DNA of 64,000 nt from Epiperipatus broadwayi (lineage: Eukaryota; Onychophora; Udeonychophora; Euonychophora; Peripatidae). The stretch is from NCBI GenBank assembly GCA_028023455.1, contig JAQFVV010006426.1:1242001-1306000 (forward strand), read 5' to 3'. The notes beneath the pieces are model-generated. The model searched no databases, was not told the DNA's origin, and worked only from the letters and a program-made list of their open reading frames with translations. Positions 23,503 through 36,433 of this stretch are shown here, piece after piece (the stretch's first letter is position 1; every line of letters starts with the position of its first letter). A program made the translations under genes and the position numbers.

Positions 23503-23605
23503 GTCAAGCATTGGTGGCCGAGTGTTTAGCACAGCTACCTTGCAAGCAGTTGTCCTCGATTCGCTTCCCGGCTGATGCTTTGATACATGAAAAAAAAAAA
23601 AAAAG
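23503..23605 (+). mobile_element. tRNA-like retrocopy / minimal SINE with A-tail
   Basis: A 12-bp target duplication, gcaaaacgtcct, at 23491-23502 and 23606-23617 flanks a ~87-bp tRNA-like sequence ending in 15 A residues. The tRNA-like part has an acceptor-like pairing (tcaagcat with atgctttga), an A-box segment GGTGGCCGAGTG, an anticodon-loop-like CTTGCAA (anticodon TGC) and a B-box-like CGATTCGCTTCC. It lacks the normal D-loop GG and has mismatches, so it is not a functional tRNA gene. It was evidently inserted by LINE machinery. Confidence 0.82.
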
Positions 23606-23885
23606 GCAAAACGTCCTATGCTTGCAATGTCTAGGAAGTGAAAATAAGTAAAAATTTAATCAAGAATAAACTTTACTTTGGCAGTTATTATGTCAATAAT
23701 AAATGTTGATATTTTATTTTTTATGGATTCCAGTTTTACAATATCAACTTCTAATATTCACTGAGCATTTTTCCCCCTTTGATTGCTGAAACTTCATTTA
23801 ATTTAATATTTTTATTTAGTATCACTGTATAAAATGAAAATACACAAAAATATTTTTGCATAATATGCATATAAATTACCTATAA

Positions 23886-24420
23886 ATTAGATCCGATCTG
23901 TGCGCTATGCCATAGGGATGATGACACCTTGCTGCACATTCTAAACCAGTGTAACAATCTCCAATATTACAGAGACTTAATCAACTCCATACATATATAA
24001 TCCAAAAACCGCTTCTTACTACACTCATTTCCAGCATCACCAGTGGAGTGTTCCCAAGGATAAGGATCATTAACATATTTACTGTTCACTTATTGGACTT
24101 TTAGGTGCACATTTATTCATGATCCCACCATACATATCCATCATCAATTGCTCATGGCAAAGCGCCAGGCCATCAAAGAGAGACAAGAGACTAGCACCAC
24201 CTTTCATATTTAATGCTACATGGAACCAAGTAACAATGGATGAATTATGTTCTTGAGAACTGTTCAGCTATTGGAGCATCCCTTAATTATAGGGATTCAA
24301 ATACTACACTCATCTCAACAGGACTGTTAATAATTAGGACTAGTTCCTTTCACAATGTAACTCTATTATAGATCTAATAAAGTTCTTGAGGAAAAAAACA
24401 ATAAATCATATAAAACAGCT
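23886..24420 (+). pseudogene. LINE ORF2 C-terminus (zinc knuckle), plus strand
   Basis: The frame beginning near 23890 reads DPICALCHRDDDTLLHILNQ followed by C, an intact C-x2-C-x8-H-x4-C knuckle as at the end of many non-LTR retrotransposon ORFs. It then reads NNLQYYRDLINS and a stop. DPIC.LC is shared with the remnant at 7537-8100, suggesting a related LINE. Downstream to about 24420 are decayed fragments and a tail with aataaagttcttgagg and an A-rich run. The 5' part (RT) is missing. This was too short to be found as a long open frame. Confidence 0.72.
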
Positions 24421-24749
24421 AATATAAATATATATTAATCATACATAAAAAGTCTTTTCTGGCACATGGTTTAGTTTCCTTTTCAAATGTTAATAATCTG
24501 TTATAATATTAATAAATTATTGCATATACAACAGTATCTAGTTTTCTATAATGGAAGTAAAACATCAATAACAAAAATAAAACATTAGTAAAATAGAATA
24601 AAACACTCGTATAGAAATCCAATAAAACTATAACAACATACAAAACAAATAATATATGTATTATACATATATTGTCTTACATAATTTTCTAATCATTTCC
24701 AATTGACCAGTTGTTAATTAAGTTTATCCAAAGTTTTATAAATATTCAT

Positions 24750-25152
24750 ACAATTATTGAAGTTTATTTAATGTGAACCCTTGGCAAAAAAGGCTTTATA
24801 TGTATGATTAATATAGATTTATATTAGCTGTTTTATATTGATTTTTTTTTGTGTTGTAATTTGTGTAAAGTAACACCATATTGTAATTCATTATTTCTAA
24901 TCTTGATATGTGTATATAAAATAAAAGAAAGAAAAATGCTACAATTATTGAAGTTTATTTAATGTGAACCCTTGGCAAAAAAGGCTTTATATGTATGATT
25001 AATATAGATTTATATTAGCTGTTTTATATTGATTTTTTTGGTTTGTAATTTGTGTAAAGTAGCTGTTTTATATTGATTTTTTTGGGTTGTAATTTGTGTA
25101 AAGTAACAGCATATTGTAATTCATTATTTCCAATCTTGATATGGGTATATAA
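24750..25152 (+). repeat. Direct duplication, ~190-bp unit, with internal doubling
   Basis: The unit 24750-24940 (acaattattgaagtttattt ... gaaaaatgct) is repeated from 24941. In the second copy a 43-bp piece (ctgttttatattg ... gtaaagta) is itself doubled (about 25019-25061 and 25062-25105). The second copy is interrupted at 25160 by the 12.5-kb element. The first copy therefore preserves the empty target site (24920-24927). Confidence 0.85.
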
Positions 25153-25160
25153 AATAAAAG

Positions 25161-26856
25161 GGTGCTTTTCTCAAGAACTGGACAAGCCACCAGGTGGCGC
25201 TGCAGAACCACCAAGAAGCCTGCAATTCATAAATTTTTTTTTAATATTTTCTAAAAATCACTTAATTTTAAAAATGGTACCCTTCCGCCGCATAAGACAA
25301 ATCGGTCAAAATTGCTGAAATTGAAATGTAAAAAAAAACATAGCTAAAAATCACTTAATTTTAGAAATTGTAGAACCCCCCCCACCACATGACAAATCGG
25401 TCAAAAGCGCTGAAATTGAAATGTATAATTGAAAAAAAAAAAACTATAATAAAAGCCTACCAAATTAAACAAAAACATACTAAATGTCAAAGCAATTTAA
25501 AAAAGAATCATTCTTCAGTTATCTAACTAAGAGATAATAATTCAAACTTTGTAGTAACCTATAATAGCGTATTAGTTTATATCAAAAATTATTGCAAATA
25601 AAAAATCACATTTATAAATCCCCCTCCCGCACAAAGGGTTCAATGAAAAATAAGCAAAGTGCAAATTATGAATGCTATTTTTAAAATCCTATGAAATAAA
25701 TGAGAAGAAAAAAATATAATAAAAGCCTATGACATTAAACAAAAACATACTAAATCTCAAAGCGATTTAAAAAAAATTTATAAAATGTAAAAATTACAGC
25801 GTGAAAAATTGCAGGAAATGTCTTAAAAAAGAATCAGTCTCAGTTATCTACCTAACAGATATAATAATCTTTTATTAATAAAGGTTCTTTTTGAAAGTAC
25901 ATATTAAGAAATCAATGTTCCTATTAACTGTTTACCTGCATTCCTACTCATATTCATAAGTTGTGTAACTACAAATAAACTATCTCCTATATGCCTATCT
26001 AATCTAAAACGTCCTTGCATTTCCCCCACTACATTATTCCCTTCCATTCATTTTACAACTTTACTAGCCACCATATAGGAGAAAAACTTTATATAAAACT
26101 GATGTTACCGCTATGGGTCTATGATTATTCAACTTTCTATGATCCTTACCCTTTCCTTTAAATAATAACCTTACTCTTATATTACTCCAACTACTTGGAA
26201 AAACTCTATTATGTGCCTTCTATTGTGAAATTTACTTTTGCAAATGAAAAATAATAAAGGTAAAACATTTATTTATATTAAATGTTTTTAATTTAAATTG
26301 CACTTTATGCAAAAAAGTGAAGCTTGTCTAAAATATTATTAAACAGTTATATGGTTAATCTATAATAGTGTCATTAGAATTTAAATTCAGTTAATATGTT
26401 ACTCTATTACTAGTTTATATCAAAATTATTGCAAGTACATGGATTAAGTCGCACATATATAAAATCAACAAAATATACAAAAAATAATCAGAAGAGAAAA
26501 TACAATTTGAAAGTAATTTACCAATTTCTCTGGGGAGTGAGTTCATCTTTCAGCAGGTCGTTGAATTTTTTCATCCTTACATATATAGATACAGGTATAT
26601 ATGAGCCTGTGTATTTCATCTATCCTTACAAAATAAAACTTGGGCATTGTAGATTGCTCCATTAGTGACAAAATATGTATATAAATATTATATTTTTCCC
26701 GTCTATTGATCGCATTTTCTTTCACTTAAAGTTTTTTACTTTTAAAATAACTTGTGCACAATTTAAAAACTGAAAAAATAGCTAAACATTTTTGGTACTA
26801 TATGTAGTATAAAGAAATTTTCAGAACTCAGGTCACGTGACTGATTGATGTTGCAA
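25161..26856 (+). repeat. Left terminal inverted repeat
   Basis: About 1.25 kb of TIR sequence, interrupted by a LINE fragment at about 25907-26352. Landmarks shared with the right arm are gccaccaggtggcgctgcag, a double gacaaatcggtcaaaa segment, caaagggttcaatgaaaa and tactatatgtagtataaag. Confidence 0.85.
25907..26352 (-). pseudogene. LINE reverse transcriptase fragment inside the TIR
   Basis: On the minus strand from about 26205 a 46-codon frame reads PSSWSNIRVRLLFKGKGK and then NHRPIAVTS, the first conserved RT blocks of non-LTR elements (W...V.LL.KGKG, N.RPI). After a stop and frameshift, a second frame at about 26060-25930 reads QGRFRLDRHIGDSLFVVTQL, the next RT block (QGGFR..R..D..F.L.QL in relatives). 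The matching position in the right arm (about 36930-36945) lacks these ~445 bp, so this is a later insertion. It is too short and broken to be functional. No target duplication could be fixed. Confidence 0.72.
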
Positions 26857-27335
26857 GTTTTATCGCAGGAAATTGATCTCTACATTTTTAAAATCAACAA
26901 GTGTATTTTTTTTTTTACAAAAGCACCCTATTTTTTTAAAAATTGGAAAATAATACTTTTTCTCATTTTAAATTATAAATCAATAATATCAACAAATTAA
27001 AAATCCTTCTTTTTCTTTTCAAAAACTTTATTTTCTTGTATCAATACTAAACATATATTTATAAGTTGTGAGTGGAGGAAGTTTGAAGATGGTAAATTTA
27101 ACAATTTATATAATATAAAACTCCAACATTTCAACTGTTTTTATCTTCTTACAGTTATTTTTGGAGTTTTATATTATATAAATATGTTCAGTATTGATAT
27201 AAGAAAATAAAAGTTTTTGAAAAGGAGAAGGATTTATAATTTGTTGATAGTATTGGAGAACATATATATTTTAAAAGAAAAAGTGATTGTACATTTGCAG
27301 TGTTATAATATATGATTATAAATCAAATAATTTAA
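26857..27335. other. Core of the TIR element, left part, with internal hairpin
   Basis: No coding frame. An imperfect inverted repeat spans about 26980-27255 with ~110-bp arms (atccttctttttcttttcaa on the left, its near complement on the right) around an attatataaatt/aatttatataat segment. Confidence 0.6.
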
Positions 27336-30274
27336 TGTGCCGGTCGGACTTGTATGTTCACATAACAAGATCTAGCATCTAGGCAAAAGTACCTCGAATC
27401 CAATCGTGCGCAAGATACACAGGTCAGGAACACTCATGAACTCTGCCCTGTTTGCCTATTCCCCAGATCTATAGCATTATAAACAACAATCCAGATGACA
27501 TTGACTTAATTTACTTCTCACCGCCGGCATCGGTCATCTGAGACACAAAAAGACTCTAGGCTAAACTTATATGATAGAATAACTTAATAACTAGCTATAT
27601 TTTATGAGCAATGAAGGCTCGTGGCCTAGTATATTAATTATGTATCGAGTGGAGATAATCTAGTCATATTGAGCATAAGTAATAACTTAATATATTAACT
27701 TAACTAAAAGAAAGCAATGGTTCAAGTTTGATATATATATTTAAGATTTATTAATAACAAAATTGTCGGGTTATTTAGCTGACATTAGCTTCATGAGTAT
27801 TATATATATGTGTTTGATTCATATTTAATGATAACATAAGATTTGCTGCTATGCCAATAATATACATGTGTGATTTAATGAATTAGCACTATTAGAATAT
27901 ATTACTGGAATACTATTACATCCCCAAAGACGAAAAGAGCATTTACTTAATTTAAAAAGATAATAATTTTACAAGCAGGTATTACATTTGGTTACATTTA
28001 ATATTATTATTAATTGGAATTATAGATAATTAATGCACGGGGTGGGTAATGAATAATTATATCAACGATACTAAATCTATCACATTAATACATATATGAA
28101 ACTAATGGAAATATGTCTGTTTAAAGAAATTATCTCATTACAGCTTACGATTATTTCTGGGTGACTAATAAGACACTGAAAGGCGGTGCATGCATGGCGG
28201 CTGATTGGGTTGGTCCAATTATGGATCCTGGAGTGTGCTTTATGAATTCTAAGAACAAAGTTGACTGATTTCCTCTGCAAATGTAAGAAGAGTCAGTTTG
28301 ATGAATGAAAGAGTCCAAAATTCCCTGGAATGAAGTACAGGCAAATCATAGATGACGAATAGTGGTCAGCAACAACTTTATTGGGCTGGTTTCCCAGATC
28401 GCCCCCCATATAAAGTATGCACATAAGACCAAGTATGTCCCCAGGGTGGATTTACAGCCTGGTTTAAGGACATTGAGAATGACGATGGGGCTCGACTGCG
28501 CGAATACTTCCATGTGAGAAAGAAGCACGAACGTATATATAAACGAAATGGCCTTTATGCACGTAAACGCTTAATAAGATAATATAAACATAATTCTAAA
28601 GACTAAAGATTATCAAAACATATTTATTGCCCATAAATTATGAAATATTTGGCGTAATGGTATGGCTTCATTAAGCAAGCATGGATAATAATTATACTCA
28701 AATATAAAACTAAGCTCTTAAGCTCCCCCCCCTTACATTATGTTACTTAATATTATTCATTACTTCCCATATATTTAATAAATCTCAATTTTGGTTAATC
28801 GATGCCCTTGTGAAAATATATAAATTATTATAAAATAAGTGGGTGGTGGTAATAGCTAAGATGAATTTTACATATATAATTTAATTATAAAAGATAGCAC
28901 ATTATTTAGGATGGAAAATGTGAAAAAGAGATGTCAATCTGTTTTTCCACAGTAAACATAAAAATATAATTAGTTTATTTATATAAAATCGCAAGCACCT
29001 GGGCAAGTTGAATAAGACTTGTTTTGATCAAATTATAAGTTATTTACCTGGTAAATGATGGGTGGGGAAACGAAAATGAATTATATGCTTGCAATTTTAG
29101 AATATTATTGGCATCTTTTAAAATATAAATACATAAATCTAAATGAAAATTATTTGCCGCTTGGAAATAAAAGAAAAGGAAAAAACATTTTATAGGAGGC
29201 TTAATATAGATTAGTTATATAGAGTTATACGAATACATATTTTGAAGACATTTAAAATAGGTGATTAAAATATAAATATTACAGAGAAGGCAGGATTTAA
29301 GAATTGCAAGATGTCAAAGTTCTTTTACCTTGCTTATTTAGAAGAGCGATTTCACTAGGAGTCAGTCCATTGGTATTGTTTCACTAGGTCTAGGGTAGCA
29401 TTATTATTTGAAAATTAGCATTTGATTTTCACTGGAAAAATACATAAAGTTCATTGGTATGAGATGCAGAGCTTCGTTCATGGGAACAGCATATTAGAAT
29501 GGAGGGAAAAGGTGAAATTTCCCCTACTCATGACACATTGTGTGAGAATCAAAACTGGCATGGAATATGTATAACGACATAGTATTTAATGGTCTCCTCC
29601 CCTTTTGGATTCAAATCCATCAGTATATATACTTTTATTTTGAAGCGGTAACTTAGCACCTACTGCTGAACCTGAGGCAGTTTAAGCACTTAAGTTTCAT
29701 CTGGAATAGTTTGACCAGATACTCTTATCTAGTAAGATGTTTGAATCAATGCAAGTTTGTTATCAGTTTCTCAAACGATTGTTTTAAAATAAATCTTATG
29801 ATTTTAAAACAAGCTAGTGTGGACAATTTCCACTAATGGGTTTATTTTATTATTACCAATTCGTAATCTTTTACTTTAATCTAAGGGGTCTTCTGGGTAA
29901 TTGTTTTTTGAGAGACTTTTTAACAAGATTGCATCACTTCTGGCTACAATATATATATGAAAAAGTAATACATTTTATATATGATACCTTATATATATAT
30001 AATATAACTTGATTTATTCACAATCTCCTATACTGAAATATATATATTTATTATTTATGCCCGCATACACATGAGAATATTATTATTAAATAAAATATTT
30101 TTAAATTAAAATACATACGTGTTTACATTATTTATGTTATATTACTAAGCAAAGGAAATATATATATTATTAGCTATGCATATATGTGCATAATGTGGGT
30201 TTGAATACAGTTAGATGGTAGGAGATTGGATGTGGGCTGTGAAGCAGGATCTGAGCATCAGATCATCTGCTTCA
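27336..30274 (+). repeat. LTR-like direct repeat, left copy (2.94 kb)
   Basis: Very similar to 33034-35965 throughout, with many of the differences C/T or G/A changes. Two short minus-strand frames (28080-28280 and 28346-28528) are open in both copies but match nothing I know. TG...CA termini. Confidence 0.85.
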
Positions 30275-31369
30275 ATTTCCCGAACTTACTGAAAAAAATG
30301 AAAAAAAATGTTTAAAAAAAAAAAAATCTTTTACTTGATGTCCAGGTAACTAAAGAACAACTTTGGATTGGCGATGTATCTAAAAGAAATTTTTATGGCT
30401 TTCATTTATGATAGAATATCCTAACTCTCTGCTATATTAGAAATTTTATGACTTTTATTTATGATAGAATACTCTCTCTGCTATATTACTGGAAAATTTT
30501 TCACTGTCTTCAAATAATGCTTGCTTAACTGAATACAATAAGATAATAATACAAAAAACTATGCTATAATATATACACATTATTAAAGTCCTAAATCATT
30601 TACCATTGCATATCCATGTCATCATGTTCTATCTGTCCAGCTTCTCCTCCTCCCATTCTACACTCTCCCCCTTGCTCTACTCTCCACCTCCCATTCTTAA
30701 TTTTTATTTATTTAAATGATTATTGCTATCCTACCTTTTATTTAATATTAATTATTTCTAGATCTAGTTTCTCACTAAGAAAATACATATATATCTATAC
30801 TGATTATTTATTATTTAGCTTTTTAATGCAAAGTATTGTATATAATAAATTTATTGGAACTTCTACCTGGCCTTCTTTATGTCTTCTTTCATCATCTGTT
30901 TTTGGAGTTGTTCTTCAGTACCTGAAACATCTTAACAAAATGATTGATTAACGATTGCATTGATATACTTGATACACATATTTTGAAAAAAAAACCTCTA
31001 TATAACTTTTATTATGGATCATTGCTTTTAAACTTTTTATTCTAAATAACTCGATTACCTATTGGCAAATTTATATTGGTATTGCTACCAGGTGCCAGCC
31101 AAAGGGATAGGGCTATATGTTCTGACCAGATGATCCGCTATTTTTGGGTTGTATACTTTTCTAAACTATATACTTAAATAGTTATACACACAGCTTAACA
31201 GAAAAAAATTATTATGGCTTTAGCACATATTTATATAAGAGGATGAAAGTATAACAAAACTGTCACTACTTTATTTCATTGATCTGAGGCAATTATATAT
31301 ACATGCATATTATTAAAAACATTTAAAAAAAAAATCTGCACATTTGTGATTATTTAGAATATTATTTTA
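30275..31369. other. Internal region of nested element, non-coding part
   Basis: AT-rich, with a poly-A run near 30313 and a C/T-rich block at about 30635-30700. The plus-strand open frame at 30616-30951 is low complexity and not convincing. Confidence 0.5.
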
Positions 31370-32700
31370 TTACATTTTAAAAGCGTTTTAAAAGCTGTCA
31401 CTAATTTAACTCAGATTTGGAAATATTATAATTTTAACATATTTATTTAAAGATGTATTAACAAGGAAAAAAAATTATATTTGACATCATTATTTAAAAC
31501 ATTTATGAAAAAAATTATTATATTATTATCATTTAGTGCACACACTACTTTACTATTTTTTTTATCTTTGAATGTGAAAGCCCATTAAAAGCTGTCACTA
31601 ATTTAATTCTCTCAGACTTGGAAATATTATAAAACATCATTATTTAAAACATTTAGAAAAAAATTATTATATATTATTTAGCGCACACACTACTTTACTA
31701 TCTTTTTATCTTTAAATGTGAAAGCCTCTTAAAAAGTATCACTATTTTAATTCTCTCAGACTTGGAACTATTATTATTTGAGACATTTATTAAAAAATTA
31801 TATAGAACATCGCTATTTAAAGCATTTATGACAAAAAATTATTATATATTATTATTATTTAGCGCATACTTCAAAACTTGGGCATATTATATTTATTTAT
31901 AAAATATTTATTAAAAACAAGAAAAAAATTATTAAATATCTCAATATTATTTTTCTATATCGTACACACTTCTTTACTATCTTTCTATTTTAAATGTGAA
32001 AGCCCCTTAAAAGCTATCACTATTTTATCATACTGTAAACTCGAAAATACTTTGTTATTTAAAATCATTTATGGAAACTTTTATATATATAAACGCTACT
32101 ATTTAGAACACATACTTTGTTTTTATTATAAATGTGGAGGCCCCTTAAAAGCTACTACTATTTTATCATACTGTGAACTCGAAAATACTTTATGTTATTA
32201 AAATCATTTATGGAAACTTATATATATATAAAACACTATTTAAAACATACTTTTTACTTTATTATAAATGTGGAGGCTCCTTAAAACTACCACTAATTTA
32301 TTTACGGGCATCCTGCATATAATTTCACATTTATGACCAAGAAAAAAAACATTATATAACATCCTATTCACTTCTTTGAAAAAACACATTTTATTTTATA
32401 AAAGTGAGAGCTCCTTAAAAGCTGTCACTCTTTTTATTTTACTGGAATCTTACATGTATATGAAAACTATAAACATTATTTGGGAAAAGCACTTCTTTAT
32501 CTTTAATTAATATGAAAGTAAAAGCCCCATAAAAGCTGTTACTTCTCTTTACTTCTTTTTAAAACTCACTAGAATTATACATGTAATGAACATTTATGGA
32601 CAAGGAATAAAACATTATATAACACTATCATTATTTAAATCATACACTGTGAAAGAAAACAAAACAAAACTGCCACTAATTTTATTTTATAGGTTCGTGA
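31370..32700 (+). repeat. Degenerate tandem array, ~110-130-bp period
   Basis: At least eight diverged units carry the core g(t)gaaagccccttaaaagctgtcac or close variants, followed by a ttaat/ttta segment and an AT-rich spacer. Cores lie near 31380, 31577, 31720, 31996, 32132, 32268, 32403 and 32520. The later units read gtggaggccccttaaaagct. It fills most of the internal region of the nested element. Confidence 0.75.
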
Positions 32701-33009
32701 AAATGAAAAAAACTTTTAAAACTTTTATGTGGAAAAAAAATACTGAGTATATAACATACTATTTACTTGTAACATATTTTTATATATATACTGTGAGAAA
32801 ATATTTATATTTATCTCACAATGATTTGTATGGAGTGTGTACCAATATTCAAAAAAAAATTTAAGCTGGGTGTCCGAAAAAATTTTTCAAAAAAAATTTT
32901 TTATAAAAACTTTTTTTGTTTTTTAAAAACATATGTTATATCTATCACTATATACTACTATCTCAGGTATATGGGTGTTTGTATTCAAAACCCTACATTG
33001 ACATGCAAA

Positions 33010-33033
33010 ACCCGGGGAAAAGAAAAAAAAATC
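33010..33033 (+). other. Candidate polypurine tract
   Basis: GGGGAAAAGAAAAAAAAA followed by tc immediately precedes TGTGCCGG of the right direct repeat. This gives a plus orientation for the nested element. Confidence 0.55.
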
Positions 33034-35965
33034 TGTGCCGGTCAGATTTGTATGTTCACGTAACAAGATCTAGCAGCTAGGCAAAAGTACCTCAAATCCA
33101 ATCATGCGCAAAATACACAGGTCAGGAACACTGATGAACTCTGCCCTATTTGCCTATTTCCCCAGATCTATAGCATTATAAACAACAATCCCGATGACAT
33201 CAACTTAATTTACTTCTCACCGCCGGCATCGGTCATCGGAGACACAAAAAGACTTTAGGCTAAACTTATATGATAGAATAACTAGCTATATTTTATCAGC
33301 AATGAAGGCTCGTGATTTAGTATATTAATTATGTATCGAGCGGAGATCATCTAGTCATATTGAGCATAAGTAATAACTTAATATATTAACTTAACAAAAA
33401 GAAAGCAATGGTTCGAGTTTGATATATATATTTAAGATTTATTAATAACAAAATTATGTTGGGTTATTTAGCCAACATTATCCTCATGAGTATTATATAT
33501 ATGTGTTTGATTCATATTTAATGATAACATAAGATTTGCAGCTATGCCAATAATATATATGTGGGATTTAATAAATTAGCGCTATTAGAATACATTACTG
33601 GAATACTATTATATCCCCAGAGATGAAAAGAGCATTTACTTAATTTAAAAATATAATAATTTTACAAGCAGGTATTACATTTGGTTACATTTAATATTAT
33701 TATTAATTGGAAATATAGATAATTAATGTGTGGGGTGGGTAATGAAGAATTATATCAACGATACTAAATCTATTGCATTAATACGTATATGAAACTAATG
33801 GAAATATATCTGTTTAAAGAAATCATCTCATTATGGCTTATGATTATTTCTGGGTTACTAATAAGACACTGAAAGGTGTTGCGTGCATGGCGGCTGATTG
33901 GGTTGGTCCAATTATGGATCCTGGAGTGTACTTCATGAATTCTAAAAACGAAGTTGATCGATTTCTTCTGCAAATGTAGGAAGGGTCAGTTTGATGAACG
34001 AAAGAGTCCAAAATTCCCTGGAGTGAAGTACAGGTGAATCATGGATGATGAATAGTGGTCAGCAATGACTTTATTGGGCTGGTTTCCCAGATCGCTCCCC
34101 ATATAAAGTATGCACATAAGACCAAGTATGTCCCCAGGGTGGTTTTACAGCCTGGTTTAAGGACATTGAGAATGACGATGGGGCTCGACTGTGTGAATAC
34201 CTCCATGTGAGAAAGAAGCATGAACGTATATATAAACGAAATGGCCTTTATGCATGTAAGGCTTAATAAGATAATATAAACATAATTCTAAAGACTAAAG
34301 ATTATCGAAACATATTTATTGCTCATAAATTATGAAATATTCGGTATAATGGTATTGCTTCATTAAGCAAGCATGGATAATAATTATACTCAAATATAAA
34401 ACTAAGCTCTTAAGATCCCCGCTCTTTTACATTATGTTACTTAATATTATTCATTACTTCACATACATTTAATAAATCTCAATTTTGGTTAATCGATGCC
34501 CTTGTGAGAATATATAAATTATTACAAAATAAGTGGGTGGTGGTAATAGCTAAGATGAATTTTACATATATAATTTAAGAATAAAAGATAGCGCATTATT
34601 TAGGATGAAAAATGTGAAAAAAAGATGTCAATCTGTTTTTCCACAGTAAACATAAAAATATAATTAGTTTATTTATCTAAAATCGTGAGCACCTGGGCAA
34701 GTCGAATAAGACTTGTTTTGATCAAATTATAAGTTATTTACCCGGTAAATGATGGGTGGGGAAACGAAAATGAATTATATGCTTGTGATTTTAGAATATT
34801 ATTGGCATCTTTTAAAATATAAATACATAAATCTAAATGAAAATTATTTGCCGCTTGGAAATAAAAGAAAAGGAAAAACATTTTATAGGAGGCTTAATAT
34901 AGATTAGTTATATAGAGTTATACGAATTCATATTTTGAAGACATTTAAAATAGGTGATTAAAATATAAATATTACAGAGAAGGCAGGATTTAAGATTTGA
35001 AAGTGGTCAGTTCTTTTACCTTGCTTATTTAGAAGAGCGATTTCACTAGGAGTCAGTCCATCGGTATTGTTTCACTAGATCTAGGGTAGCATTATTATTT
35101 GAAAGTTAGCATTTGATTTTCACTGGAAAAATACATAAAGATAATTGGTATGGGATGCAGAGCTTCGTTCATGGGAACAGCATATTAAAATGGAGGGAAA
35201 AGGTGAAATTTCCCCTACTCATGACACATTGAGTGAGAATCAAAACTGGTGTGGAATATGTATAATGACATAGTATTTAATGGTCTCCTCCTTTTTTGGA
35301 TTGAAATCCAGCAGTATATATAGGTTTATTTTGAAGCTGTAACTTAGCAACTACTGCTGGACCTGAGGTGGTTTAAACAATTAAGTTTCATCTGGAATAG
35401 TTTGACCGGATACTCTTATCTAGTAAGATGTTTGAAACAATGCAAGTTTGTTATCAGTTTCTCGAACGATTGTTTTAAAATAATTTTTATGATTTTAAAA
35501 CAAGCTAGTGTGGACAATTTCCACTAATGGGTTTATTTTATTATTACCAATTCATAATTTTTTACTTTAATCTAAAGGGTCTTCCGGGTAATTGTTTTTT
35601 GAGAGACTTTTTAACAAGTTTGCATCAGTTCTGGCTACAAAATTATACATGAAAAAGTAATACATTTTATATATGATACCTTATATATATAATATAACTT
35701 AATTTATTCACAATTTCCTACACTGAAATATATATATTTATTATTTACACCCACATACACATAAGAATATTATTATTAAATAAAATATTTTTAAATTAAA
35801 ATACATACGTGTTTACATTATTTATGTTATAATACTAAGCAAAGGAACTATATATATTATTAGCTATGCATGTACATGCATAAAAGTGGGTTTGAATACA
35901 GTTAATTGGTAGGAAATTGGATGTGGGCTGTGAAGCAGGATCTGAGCATCAGATCATCTGCTTCA
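33034..35965 (+). repeat. LTR-like direct repeat, right copy (2.93 kb)
   Basis: Counterpart of 27336-30274 with identical termini. The small minus-strand frames are kept at 33770-33973 and 34039-34221. Confidence 0.85.
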
Positions 35966-36433
35966 TTATATATATGCATTTTCTCAAAATATTGATCCAT
36001 CAAGCTTTCTGGGGTTTCTTGGGAGGGGCTTCCTCCGTTATTATTTTTTATTTGGCTTTGGGATGAAAGGAAGTAAAACGAAAACATTACTGTTAAATTT
36101 AGTTTGTGCTTTAGTGAAGACAAAACTTAACCCTAACATGTAATACTTTTTATTTATTGTTTGAAAAAAAATAGAATGAAAACTGCTATACAGATTCCAT
36201 TCCATAAGTTTTAAAGTTTATACAGCTTTTTATGGACACACATGCACACAACAAATTAGAATTAAAACAACTAATAAACAGTCATTTAATCAAAAACTGA
36301 CATGCAAACAAATGAAGGCAAAAGACTAATGATTTTTTTAGGTAATGTGTTTATTTATAATAAATAAATAAAACAAACACAAATTCAAGTTAAACTAAGA
36401 CTTTGATATAAACACAAAAAAACTAAGACCTTG
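35966..36433. other. Core of the TIR element, right part
   Basis: A minus-strand frame from 36123 (including SPSQETPESLMDQYFEK) is more protein-like than average but runs across the boundary of the nested element at 35965. I do not recognise it. The rest is AT-rich. Confidence 0.4.

Larger units (their letters stand above)
27336..35965 (+). mobile_element. Nested non-coding LTR-type element (LARD-like)
   Basis: Two direct repeats of about 2.93 kb (27336-30274 and 33034-35965) share exact ends, TGTGCCGGTC ... ATCTGCTTCA, and bracket a 2.76-kb internal region. A purine tract, GGGGAAAAGAAAAAAAAA, lies just before the right copy, as a plus-strand PPT would. No retroelement protein is seen in the internal region. 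The bases after the left repeat (atttcccgaacttac) do not look like a normal TGG-type PBS. The flanks are tttaa and ttata, not an exact TSD. I infer a large non-autonomous LTR element; a segmental duplication is the main alternative. Confidence 0.65.

Noticed and set aside
30616-30951. 111-codon open frame in the nested element
   Set aside because: Low-complexity Ser/Pro and Ile/Tyr runs, no motif, not supported by a duplicate copy.
31370-32700. CRISPR-like array
   Set aside because: Eukaryotic context, degenerate units and no uniform repeat/spacer lengths; it is a diverged tandem repeat.
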